Position numbers and translations under genes: made by a program | Notes under the pieces: generated by a model | Databases searched by the model: none | Told to the model about the DNA's origin: nothing | Seen by the model: only the letters and a program-made list of their open reading frames with translations | Shown here: positions 48,301 to 58,051 of the stretch, piece after piece | Layout: each line of letters opens with the position of its first letter | How positions within the stretch are numbered: position 1 is the first letter of the stretch | Source: Apostichopus japonicus | Lineage: Eukaryota; Echinodermata; Holothuroidea; Aspidochirotida; Stichopodidae | Direction: 5' to 3' | Assembly: GCF_037975245.1 (NCBI RefSeq) | Contig: NC_092561.1 | Location: forward strand, 6,428,501-6,492,500 | Length of the DNA stretch: 64,000 nt

Positions 48301-49454
48301 TAATCAACTCAAAACCAATTAGATCCTTGACATCAATTAATGGAAGAAGTTGTCGCGGGTTTAGTCGATTGTTGAAATGTGGTCGATTAAGGCGGAGCAG
48401 CCTGTTTGCCCTTCCGTTTCGCAATATTAGACTTAACATATAACCAATGTATGATTACCAAAGAATACTATCCGATAAGGACAAGTGTGACTTAATCGAA
48501 ATAATTTCAATCAGAGGCTTCAAAATTCGCTTGTTGTATTTACCGATATAGTTGCAGTTGACAAACTCTCCATCCCCTTGACATATCAGAAACTTGGAAA
48601 TTGGGTGGTTTTTTTCAATCGCCGTGTTTGTTGTTAAAATGTGCGGATGTTACCTGTGACTATTTGTTACACGATGAGGATATGTAGCTTTCTCAGATTA
48701 GATTTGTGACTTGAAATGCTAATGCTCCCCTTGTAGGAAAGCATATCCATACTTAGGTATTATTATGAATATTAAAGAAACCATTTAGAATTTTGGTTCT
48801 TAAGGAAAGAATTCAAACTATGTTAGTTAGAAAAGGCAAGCATCCTTTCCGGAATTAGTTGATCAGTTGATTGGAGGAGTTGTGGACTGATGGACCAAAT
48901 GCATACCCAAAGATGATTCGATGCAGGTTTTCATTGCCATTTCTTTAGGTCGTGAACTTGGAACTGCATACTTCACATTCTTGACCACCGCTATTGCTCA
49001 TATTAACCACTATATCAACAACCTGACTGTGGAAGGAACTATACCATGGAGTCAGAACATTTTTCACTTTTGTATCACCTTTTCAAAGTATGTCGTTTCC
49101 CTCTAGCTGTGAATGCCGCAATCGACAAACAAACCCATTTGTCGGCATGATTTATGATCACGCCATCACACGATATCGTCTGAATAACTGTGATGGACAA
49201 CTAAGTGTGACATCACAGCTAGCTTTACCACGCAATATGTCAAGACGAAGGGCAAGTCAGTTTACGTTCCATGTCATAACAGTACGAATTATCCAACGGG
49301 TGGTCGTTTTGTCCTCGCTTATACGAACTTGATGTACTTTTCAGTAAAAAAAAAGATTCAAACTATGTTAGAAGGCAATGAAATTAGGAAAAATACCTTC
49401 CAGTCAAACATTCTCGTATATTTATTTAGATATATATATATATAATATATGGGC

Positions 49455-49491
<37 letters not shown>

Positions 49492-49496
49492 TATGG

Positions 49497-49530
<34 letters not shown>

Positions 49531-51390
49531 ACATCCATGTGCATGGACTTCTGTTACGTTTATAATAGTTGACATATGCATATCCTATAAATGAAATGGC
49601 TAGTCAGTCGAAGTGGTTTTCGAAAAGAGATTATCACCAAAACATCACCTTGGTTATGAAAGGAACTCGGAGCACAACAAGAAAAAATAAACAGTGTTTC
49701 CTAGAACCGTAAGTCTGTGTGACACCATTGGATTCTGTGAGAAATTCTTCGGATGTTCTTGGAATTTTTCTTGCTTCTACGTACATGATACGTTAGGCAT
49801 GATTTGAAGGAATTCTATTGTAATCGCTCATCTGCGGTCACGATCAATTCCAAGCGGACATTTCCAGTTCTCATTTCATATAAGGGTGTGTCAGCAAGTT
49901 GATAGACAGATGCCAATATTTGCAGAAGAAATATAACAGGACGAAAGCTGGATACCAAGGAGTTTATCTTATGTGGTTTACTCAAATTATGATTGTAATA
50001 AAGTTGATCAAACTAAGACACACGTCCACAAGTCTCCAGATAGCCAAAGTTAATAATGAACGAGAAATTAACTACTTTTGATTCGATTATAGTAACATTT
50101 TATCTTCAATCACTGTCGAGTTTTTCGTCTTTACCATACTATAGACCATGCTGGAGTTGGATAGCATTAACATTGCTAGGAGGAAACATCGATGGACATG
50201 CAGTTTGTTTGCGAGATATAATGGGCTCATGAAATATAATGGTTTAGGCATGATAGAAGCAGGCATTGTGTTTTCGTATCTGTAATCTGATTCTTTGTCA
50301 CTTCCTGTGCTGTCGAGAATCTTTTATGACATCAATAATAACTCGAACAAATACTGGGGAAATTAATTCTGTTTCGTGCTGTGAATCTAATAAGGCCCCC
50401 TGCTAACTGATGCAGGGCCATGACAAAAGTAATAGAAGAACACTACAAAGAACGATGGATGCATCATTGTAACATTCGGTCCCTCAAATCATCGGACTAA
50501 AGACATGCTTCGGGATAAAAAATGGTATAAACCCCAGATTGACGTAAGCAAGATGTAGAAGAAACAAATACATAGAGCCCAAAAGAACCGTCTGCAGTCC
50601 TTGCCCATTGAAAATTGAAACATTCTTTCAAATTGGAAAGGCCTCGATGACACTTCCGACACTGGGGATCTGTCATTTAGATTTCTTCATGGAGGCAGTC
50701 TGTTTTATCATTGCGACTTACCCCTGTATATCCTATATTTTTTATATTGGACTTTTATTTCACTATTCGCTGGAAATTTGTCTTTACTTATTCACATGAA
50801 CTAGAACTGAATGTATACATATAGCTGTTTCACTGAGTTTCAAAGGAACAAAAACACAGCTTAAAACTTGTCATTGATTTCCCTAGCTTCTTCCTCTGTG
50901 GATGTTTCAAAATGCACAATGAACGAACATATGCAGTAATATGATGATGCATAGTGCTATGTCATCTAGTAATTTTAATATTTCCCGGAGAAACCCGCTT
51001 GACTGATTGCTAACATTCCATAATAGAACGCTTTATCAAAAGTAGACTTAACGTTCCTATTGGAGCCGAGTTTAGGTTCATATCAAATGCTGTTAGTAGA
51101 ACTCAACCTTAAGATGTATTGTTGTGTCTTAAAGAGCCACAATCCATTCCTATAGATGTCATAATATGTCATAGTAGGTCATTTTATAATTTCCTAAATG
51201 TAACATAAGGTACATTATATCATGTAAATGTCAATACATTCCTTCAAGCCACCAAATGACAGATAACATTAGCTTACAGCGACTTATTCTGGGGGCCACA
51301 ACCCCAAAAGGGAATGATTGGTCTCAGTGAGAGAAATAAAATGTCACGAATAACTGCCCAAACAAATAGGTCTATTGTTGCTGCCTGCAC
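45396..51390. other. Non-coding region with AG and TA repeats and a CAACTG-rich patch
   Basis: I see no supportable gene. An AG run inside a palindrome lies at about 46079-46107, a TGACGTCA octamer at 46242-46249, a patch dense in CAACTGT at about 46470-46680 and TA runs at about 49430-49527. A minus-strand frame at 48098-48439 has a mixed composition that could be protein, but I recognise nothing in it. Confidence 0.5.
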
Positions 51391-51720
51391 ACACACGAGG
51401 CAGAAGACTTGACCAAGTCTAAATATGACATCATTATCAAGTCACATATTTACAATGCTTATTTTCTGTAATGAAAATCAGCTTTGCAAATGCCGAATTT
51501 GAAAATATTGAACCGCTTAACATGGACCTAATGATGGCCATGTGTACATTGTCAAGGTTGTTCACTTTCTACAAAAAGAAAGTAGATGTTACAAAATGAC
51601 ACCACTTACACAATTGGAGAGGCTCCCAAACAGAACAAGATTGTCCTTAGCTATTTGGAGGAGGTGTGCTCCAGAGAGATTTGTGTAACTATTAGCTAAC
51701 AGATGAAGGCAAGGGTTGAG
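51391..51720. repeat. Dispersed repeat, copy 2
   Basis: Diverged direct copy of 29141-29470: GAAGACTTGACCAAGTC / AAATATGACATCAT (51403-51433), then CCCAAACAGAACAAGATTGT / CCTTAGCT (about 51628-51655), then TTAGCTAACAGATGA. Order is kept and spacing differs by about 20 bases. No coding capacity. Confidence 0.55.
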
Positions 51721-54700
51721 TCTCTCTTATAATGGTTTATGGAGTATGCAAATATCACATATAATTGCTTCCAAGTTGCTCCAGTTGCATGCAGTATTGC
51801 ACTTATTCCTATTGGAAATGTAATTTTATTCCCGGCGACATTTATAATGCATTTTGTTATACATGTACGTTAAACTGAATATGGTACCGATATATTTCCA
51901 AAATATCAATCATTAGTTAATATCACAATTTATAAAATGTAGGGCCGGTCATGGTTTTTTCAAGGTTTGATAATGGCCGGATGAGTTAAAGCTTTCAGTT
52001 TAGGTAGAAACGTTTCGACATTTCCTCTTTGGGGATGGAAAATAGAACAGCCTCAGTCGGTAATGGCGAATCAACGGGCATGACAGGTACCGATTAAGAG
52101 ATAAATTTGACGGAATTGCTTTTAAGGTATTGATGACATGTGACATTCAGAGAAACACGTAAAGCTCTCAAAGTAAATGCCATGATACCGTTGTAAGTTG
52201 AGACAGTTATCAAAATTGTTTTTGTGTGGAATTCGTCTGAGGTTGCTCATGAAATTTGCAATTGATATGATATCTAAGTGAGTAACATCACTAGGGATTC
52301 GTTTATGTTGTCAATGTCGATTTTTGTTAAACATTCAGGAAAAGTGCAAAGGCCTTGTGAAAAGTTAGAGAAATACATTAGGCTTATCGCCTGACTTCAG
52401 AACAGTGTCATATATCACAGGCACGTTTGGTGAGTCTTTTATGCAGTTTAAAGTGTAACTCGTTTACCTGCCACTGCATCGCACTCTTTTTTACTTTACT
52501 GTAGAATTGAGATGTTGAGGTAACTACAAGGCAGTGCTGAGTGGTACCATATAGTAATTTTTGAACCTTAATGAAATATTGGAAGTGAAACAGCGAAGTT
52601 TGCCGTTTTTGTGGATGTTCCGAAGACCTTCCCTTTAGCTCTTCCCCCTTCCCCCCCCCACCTTCTCCACTGACAGACTCTGGTGATGTATAACCTACTC
52701 GCCTGACAAAATGATAATGTTATGATATAGACGGTAATTCTCAATGCCGTTTTAAGGATGACATTATAGGGATATTTGCAAAGCAGTTAGGTCATAATCT
52801 ATTTATAGGATAATTTCTTGATTTGATCGATTTAGTAATAATAGTTAAATCATATGCTTGTTTTAATCAGATGAAACTCTACTTTCTTTGTAAACTGAAG
52901 AGTGTTCAAATTATGCCTGAATTAGTCCATGACTTTGGTCCCGATTGATGCAAAAGTTACAACCGATCTCAGTATATACAGGTTTGGGTTTACAGTTAAT
53001 ACAAACTATTATTCCCAGTACAAACTGCATGGGTGCTTTGTCCTAAAACTCTGTTTTTGTATTACGTCTGTACGTAGGCCAATCATGCTTATGAGTACCC
53101 GCGCCCCTGTCTGACCTCATCACTGTAACTGTTAATGCATGACAATATTACACTGACATGGATATACTGTTCTAGTTGGAAGTGTGTCATTAGTACGTCA
53201 TTTCTGGGTTACGGTACGCGATATATCAGTCCTACCCAATACCCCCCCCCCCCCCCAAAAAAAAAGCGATGGTTGTTATTCGGTGGGCGTAATTTGAATA
53301 AAAATGGATTTAATTTCTAGGCATCCCTAGTTTATGTGTTTCTTCTCCGCAATCTCCGCAAACTCTTCCTAGCATTCCTAGAGTTGACTTCATATTAAAT
53401 TAAATTAATTAAATTCCACATAGAATTTTGGTGATGAATGACCTTTCTTTCACATATTTATACATATATAGCTATACAGATAAAATTGAAAACCCAACTC
53501 ACAGTTCTTCATCACCTGATGTCGTTTTGTGATCTATCCCAATCACTTGTCATGTATTTCCTACGATATTTTGTTTGTGTGCTTGGGAAATGATTGCTCC
53601 ACGTGCCACCAATACCTGGAAATCACCGCAACCGTTTTGTCTGGTTCACCCCTGTAGTTTAAGCACTGTCACTAGATTAGAGACTTATATTTCTTTGTTT
53701 TCTTCACCCCCGTGACGTACGCCTACCAGGGTTATCTCATTCTCCCAATTAAAACGATCGCATCCTCCCACCTACTCACACTTGCCCCCGCACCTTTGTC
53801 ATTAGATCCCCACAAAGGTTCCTGTCGATACAATTATGACTCGATTCTGCCACCCGTCACCCCTGAATATTGAAAGACGACCGAGCTGGTGGTATTGCCT
53901 TCATAACATTGTAGGGAATATTACAAAGCTCACGTAAAACAATTGGGGGAAGGTTTACTTCGGGCTGTGACTCGTGTCTCAGTCCCCCAACCACCCACCA
54001 ACCACCACCCACCACACAATACCAAGAAGACGATATACACACTACGGTTTCGAATACAGTTAGCGGTATTGCATACTGCAGCATCCACAATGCGTTTAAA
54101 GCATTCTTCACATGTCGTTCAGGCAGTCTCAGAAGTTCGGAAATACAGCCAAAGTGTTCGATTAGTTTGATCACTTAACACCGTTCTTGCTCGACATGAC
54201 ACGTGCAAGCCATGGCATATACATATACAGTTCCCAACCTGGTGAAGAGAAGTTATATACTTAGCCATTCATCTTCAACGCTGGTTTAATTTAGTATTTA
54301 ATTTCTACTTATATGCAACATAGAAATAACAGGCAAGACCGAATTAACACCCAATATATACCAAGAAACCATGAGCGTTTCTGCTTTCAGTAAATATGAA
54401 CACGATTTCGCGTTGGATTTTAGGTCCTATCATTGCTATCATTACTTTGCACTTTTGGCAATGTTCTTATACACAAGTAGACTAGTGGTAATTAGAAAAT
54501 ATACAATAAGGCTTCATCATAAGACTGTCAGCTTCGTATAACAGTTTCACACTTCAGCGAAAAAACTTGACATATAGTGAGAGATGTTTGCGCACTTCAA
54601 AAGCTTTTGTTAATGTTTTGGATACGATGTTAATGCATTTTTACATTCTGGTTTCCATGCCGATTATCATTGTGCAAAAAAATCAGACGACAAGCCGATA

Positions 54701-56108
54701 CAGGTGACACGCCTTGTTGTTAGAATGTTCACACGCTGCAGTATGAAATTTAGGTCTCAAAAACACAATTCTTCTCACAATGAAACTAACGGCGGTGTTC
54801 CAAGTATATGTTGTGTGTCTATATAGACTGAACTTAACAAGTTGAATAAAGTCCCTATACCCTACGTCATCAAGTTTGACCTTTCAAACATTTCGTAACA
54901 TGTTACCCTCAAATGACTATATTATAGCCGCGGCCAGACCCCAACAGTAAACCTTTTCTGTATAGCTTGACTGGGTAACGTGTCACCCTGCATCTCCAAC
55001 TGTCGTGACTGCACTTTGTCTGTTTTGGACTAACATTGTAATGGGGTGCTCTTGCAATGTCCTCATTCGTTGGTCTTAGCTAAATTAACCTCCTCTTGTC
55101 AGGTCTCTGTCCAGTATAATATTAAATGTCATTTTTTCTTGTAGCCATCTTAGTTTCGGCTTTCTTGTCGTGAGGCTCTCAGGAAGTCCCAAATTATCGG
55201 CTATAACGTTCCAGCTATTGGTATTGATTCTTGCACTCTTCAATCAAATCTTTGCGAGTGGCCACGTGACGGTAATCCACCTCCCCCCCACCCTACCCCT
55301 CCCCCTCAACAAATGACAGATCATTGCTTCATTACTTTCGATACTTAATTATATGAAATATCACACCACAGATGCGCAAAGTGTAAAAGATACCCTGCAG
55401 TCCACACATTCATTTCCCCCTCTAGACTAGTATATAGAATCGTGAATGCTCTACAAAACTGAACATACTCCAGTGACATAACGGTATGTGTCAACGACCT
55501 TTTCTGCCCGAGCACAGCAATTCAAAACATCCATTCATTCTTGCTTTTGAAGAAGTAAAAAAAAACATATCTTTCTGTAAACACATTTTGTCATGTTGAT
55601 CCCAACGATTTCTCATCCATCGTCGTTATACTATTTATGGAAAGCTTTATGGGCTGTTTTACGGTTGGGTTTTTCTTGACTATATCGTGGGAAGAAGTAT
55701 TTCAAGGCAAAAACCGGCACACTAATATGTGAAGTTCTTGCTCAACTATAACCTCCCGTTTTTTTTCGGGTCTGACATTTCTTCACGTCATAACCTTATA
55801 GCTAACCAAGCGTAACTGTAAAACAACAGGTAATTTATTCTCGCACCAAGAGGCAAACACAATTCAACAAATATTTTGAAATCTCTGCAAATAAAAGCTA
55901 AATTCCTTCATCTGTTGGTCGCATAGCGCATTTTGGAGGTTGTTTATTTACCAAGTTGAAGTTCTTCAAGTCAACCCTCCCGGTATATCATGGAATGGGG
56001 GAGAACCGAAATGCTTATTATATCCGTGTGTGGTCGACCACTTTTTTGCGCCACTTTAAATACTTGATATTCTATCATATATAACTCACCGTGATAGCAA
56101 AAAGTGTC
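51721..56108. other. Non-coding region upstream of the neurotrophin gene
   Basis: No other gene is seen in this upstream flank. Poly-C tracts occur near 52645-52660 and 53243-53257, and a C-rich tract able to form a G-quadruplex on the minus strand lies at 55282-55307. The overlapping frames at 53857-54174 are low-complexity Pro/His or Gly/Trp runs and are not convincing. A TATA-like CATATATAAC sits at 56076-56085. Confidence 0.5.
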
Positions 56109-56143
56109 GACGTCACGAGCCAGTCGATGACGTCATGACGTGA
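56109..56143 (+). promoter_or_regulatory. Cluster of three CRE-like sites
   Basis: Within 35 bases lie GACGTCAC (56109-56116), the perfect cAMP-response palindrome TGACGTCA (56128-56135) and TGACGTGA (56136-56143). They are about 315-350 bp upstream of the neurotrophin start codon. CREB-family factors bind such sites, and vertebrate BDNF is a known CREB target. TGACGTCA is itself frequent in this window, so only the clustering, not the single octamer, is notable. Whether the cluster is promoter or transcribed leader is unknown. Confidence 0.5.
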
Positions 56144-56331
56144 AACAAATCCATGTTTGTGTCGTTTGCTGTGGACAATTTTCTTTATTTTGGAGAAAAC
56201 CGAAATTGCGCCGGGGAGGGATTTTCTGTCAGAAAAACTTGTTTAAAGGCAGTTAACTTAGCCTATCTTACATACCCTGGTTCCTCACAAATTATTTGAA
56301 TGTGGACTTATTAGCAGCAAGACATCTTACT

Positions 56332-56457
56332 GTAAGTATACGGTAATTCCCAAAAACACACTTTTAGTTTACTAAAGAATCATTATACTTTATTTCTTAT
56401 TCTTCTTTCACAAAATAGACTCAGTTTCCTTTTCTCTCTTCCTCTCTCCTTTTACAG
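56332..56457 (+). other. Predicted 126-bp intron in the neurotrophin 5' untranslated region
   Basis: A strong donor, CTTACT/GTAAGTAT, starts at 56332. The acceptor is a long pyrimidine run ending TTTTACAG at 56457, immediately before the ATG. TTTACTAAAG (about 56369-56378) is a branch-point candidate. An intron placed just before the coding exon is the arrangement of vertebrate neurotrophin genes. The donor choice is a prediction; a more distant donor is possible. Confidence 0.65.
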
Positions 56458-57183
56458 ATGTGTCATCGTTGGCTATTGGCAGTTATCATGTGTATATTAC
56501 CATGGCAACCAGTGTATTCTCTTCCTTTAGATGTGACGTCACCAAGTTCAGAGGGCTTTCCAACTTCTCAGGCGCCATCAGAGAGTGGCTCGTTGCCAAA
56601 CGTACTCCCAGCGCCAGCAGGGCCGATTCCTTCGGCGTACACTGTTCCAAAAGTGCAATCCGTCAATGAATTCCAAACATTTCCAACTTACGTTTCACAC
56701 CGAGTCGCCTTCTCCATGAACGTACCCCCAGCCATTCCCTCTGCCGACGACTTTCCGACGGCGAGTGATGAGCTGGACGAACACGGCCGATACAAGAGGC
56801 GGGCTCACTCACCGACGCTACGTTCAGTCTGTGATTTCAACCAAGTTTGGCGGAAAAAGACGTGGGCGATTGATATCTTGGGAGAAAATATCACTGTTTT
56901 GACTAATATTACGACCAACGGTAATATCAAAGTTTACCAATATTTTTACGAAACAACGTGTAGTTCACGGGGACATTCGTGTAGAGGTATCGACCATAAA
57001 CACTTCGATTCGCAATGTATGACGAAAAAGTCGTGGGTATTCGCAATGGTTCGGAATTCCCGAGGAGAAGAAGGGTGGAACTGGATTTCCATCGATACAG
57101 CGTGTAATTGTGGTTATGAGAGAAAAAATCATTTATTCCATGAACGCTTTGAATGGGACGACGATGACGATGATTTAACATAG
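56458..57183 (+). CDS. Neurotrophin-family (NGF/BDNF/NT-3-like) prepro-growth factor
   Basis: A 241-residue secreted growth factor, expected to act as a dimeric ligand for Trk and p75-type receptors. Residues 1-21 are a signal peptide (hydrophobic LLAVIMCILPW). A short Pro/Ser-rich pro-region follows, to a furin-type site RYKRR (111-115). The mature part is about 126 residues. It keeps all six cystine-knot cysteines: C125, C168, C175, C187, C216 and C218, with near-NGF spacing (43, 7, 12, 29, 2). It also has VCDFNQVW at the start, CRGIDHKHFDSQC as the family signature and IDTACNC at the end. The Trp usual in the signature is Phe183 here. Two sequons (N144, N150) lie in the mature part. The tail carries six consecutive aspartates (234-239), not seen in vertebrate members. 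The whole protein is in one exon that starts right at a splice acceptor. I am sure of the family; the specific receptor is inference. Confidence 0.95.
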   Translation: MCHRWLLAVIMCILPWQPVYSLPLDVTSPSSEGFPTSQAPSESGSLPNVLPAPAGPIPSAYTVPKVQSVNEFQTFPTYVSHRVAFSMNVPPAIPSADDFPTASDELDEHGRYKRRAHSPTLRSVCDFNQVWRKKTWAIDILGENITVLTNITTNGNIKVYQYFYETTCSSRGHSCRGIDHKHFDSQCMTKKSWVFAMVRNSRGEEGWNWISIDTACNCGYERKNHLFHERFEWDDDDDDLT

Positions 57184-58032
57184 TAATATATATATATATA
57201 TGAAACCTTGCTCTTTTGTTCCCTTTTGCGCTCTCTTTGCGTTGAGCATCCGATGGAAAGCTTCACCCTGTGATTGGTTGGTCGGTCACACGTGACTGTT
57301 ATACCTCATAGATGTAAAGCTTATAAGTGGCTAAGCGGCAAGATCAATTCGATGGGGACTTGATGACGGCTTTTCGATGGGAGGAACTGCCGCGGAGGTA
57401 GGATCAGGGACAGCAAGAGTTTCGCTCACTGAAATGCCAAGAACAGCATAATGTTTTAGATAGAAGTATAGCCCTAACTCGATTTGAGTATGTTTATGTG
57501 GTTTTGATATACAGTAAAACTAACGAAACCAATATTCTTCTTTTTTTTCTGTCTCAGGCATCTGTGTGCTTTTTATTCTGGTAACTTATTGGCGCAGTTA
57601 ATAAACGATACAATGTACGTCAGCCTTTGCTGTAGATATTATATATAGACGCAAAGGTATACAACAAAAAATATATTAGTGATTGCATGCTATATACTTA
57701 TTATATCGACAATTATAGACATGCATGCATTTCGTTGAAATGGGTAAACTATAGTATACCCAACATGCAAAACTTACCATAAAAGTACAATTCTTAACTT
57801 TCAAAAGAATTACTATCTATATACTTACATGAAAATGGTTTATGCCATGGGATATAAAAATTTGTAATTGATCAGCTATATTCCCTGTTTTTAAATCTTT
57901 TTTTTTTATGAATGGGCATTACATGCGTTGACTGCCACTACTTACAAATATTAAACTTAAAATAAATTTCTGGTAAGTGACGCAGTCATCTTTTGATTGT
58001 TTAACATGGATATCTTAAAGAAGTATGTGGAT
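57184..58032. other. Neurotrophin 3' flank
   Basis: A TA run (57186-57202) follows the stop codon directly, then AT-rich sequence that includes the candidate poly(A) signal. No further coding exon is seen. Confidence 0.55.
57600..57605 (+). terminator. Candidate poly(A) signal of the neurotrophin gene
   Basis: AATAAA lies 417 bases after the stop codon and is the first canonical signal downstream. No cDNA evidence is available; a further AATAAA occurs near 57960. Confidence 0.45.
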
Positions 58033-58051
58033 GGGGAGGGGAGGGGAGGGG
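58033..58051 (+). repeat. Perfect G-quadruplex motif
   Basis: Four runs of four G separated by single A bases, (GGGGA)3GGGG. Such short loops predict a very stable parallel quadruplex. It lies 850 bp after the neurotrophin stop codon and would be in its 3' untranslated region only if the transcript passes the first poly(A) signal. Confidence 0.85.

Noticed and set aside
48098-48439. 113-codon minus-strand frame
   Set aside because: It looks somewhat protein-like but has no recognisable motif and no splice context; kept only as a note in the region entry.
53857-54174. Overlapping 75- and 105-codon frames before the neurotrophin
   Set aside because: Composition is driven by a CCACC-rich tract, and no domain or splice context supports either.
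56460-56669. Alternative frames inside the neurotrophin exon, on both strands
   Set aside because: The main frame has a signal peptide, furin site and complete cystine knot; the others have nothing.
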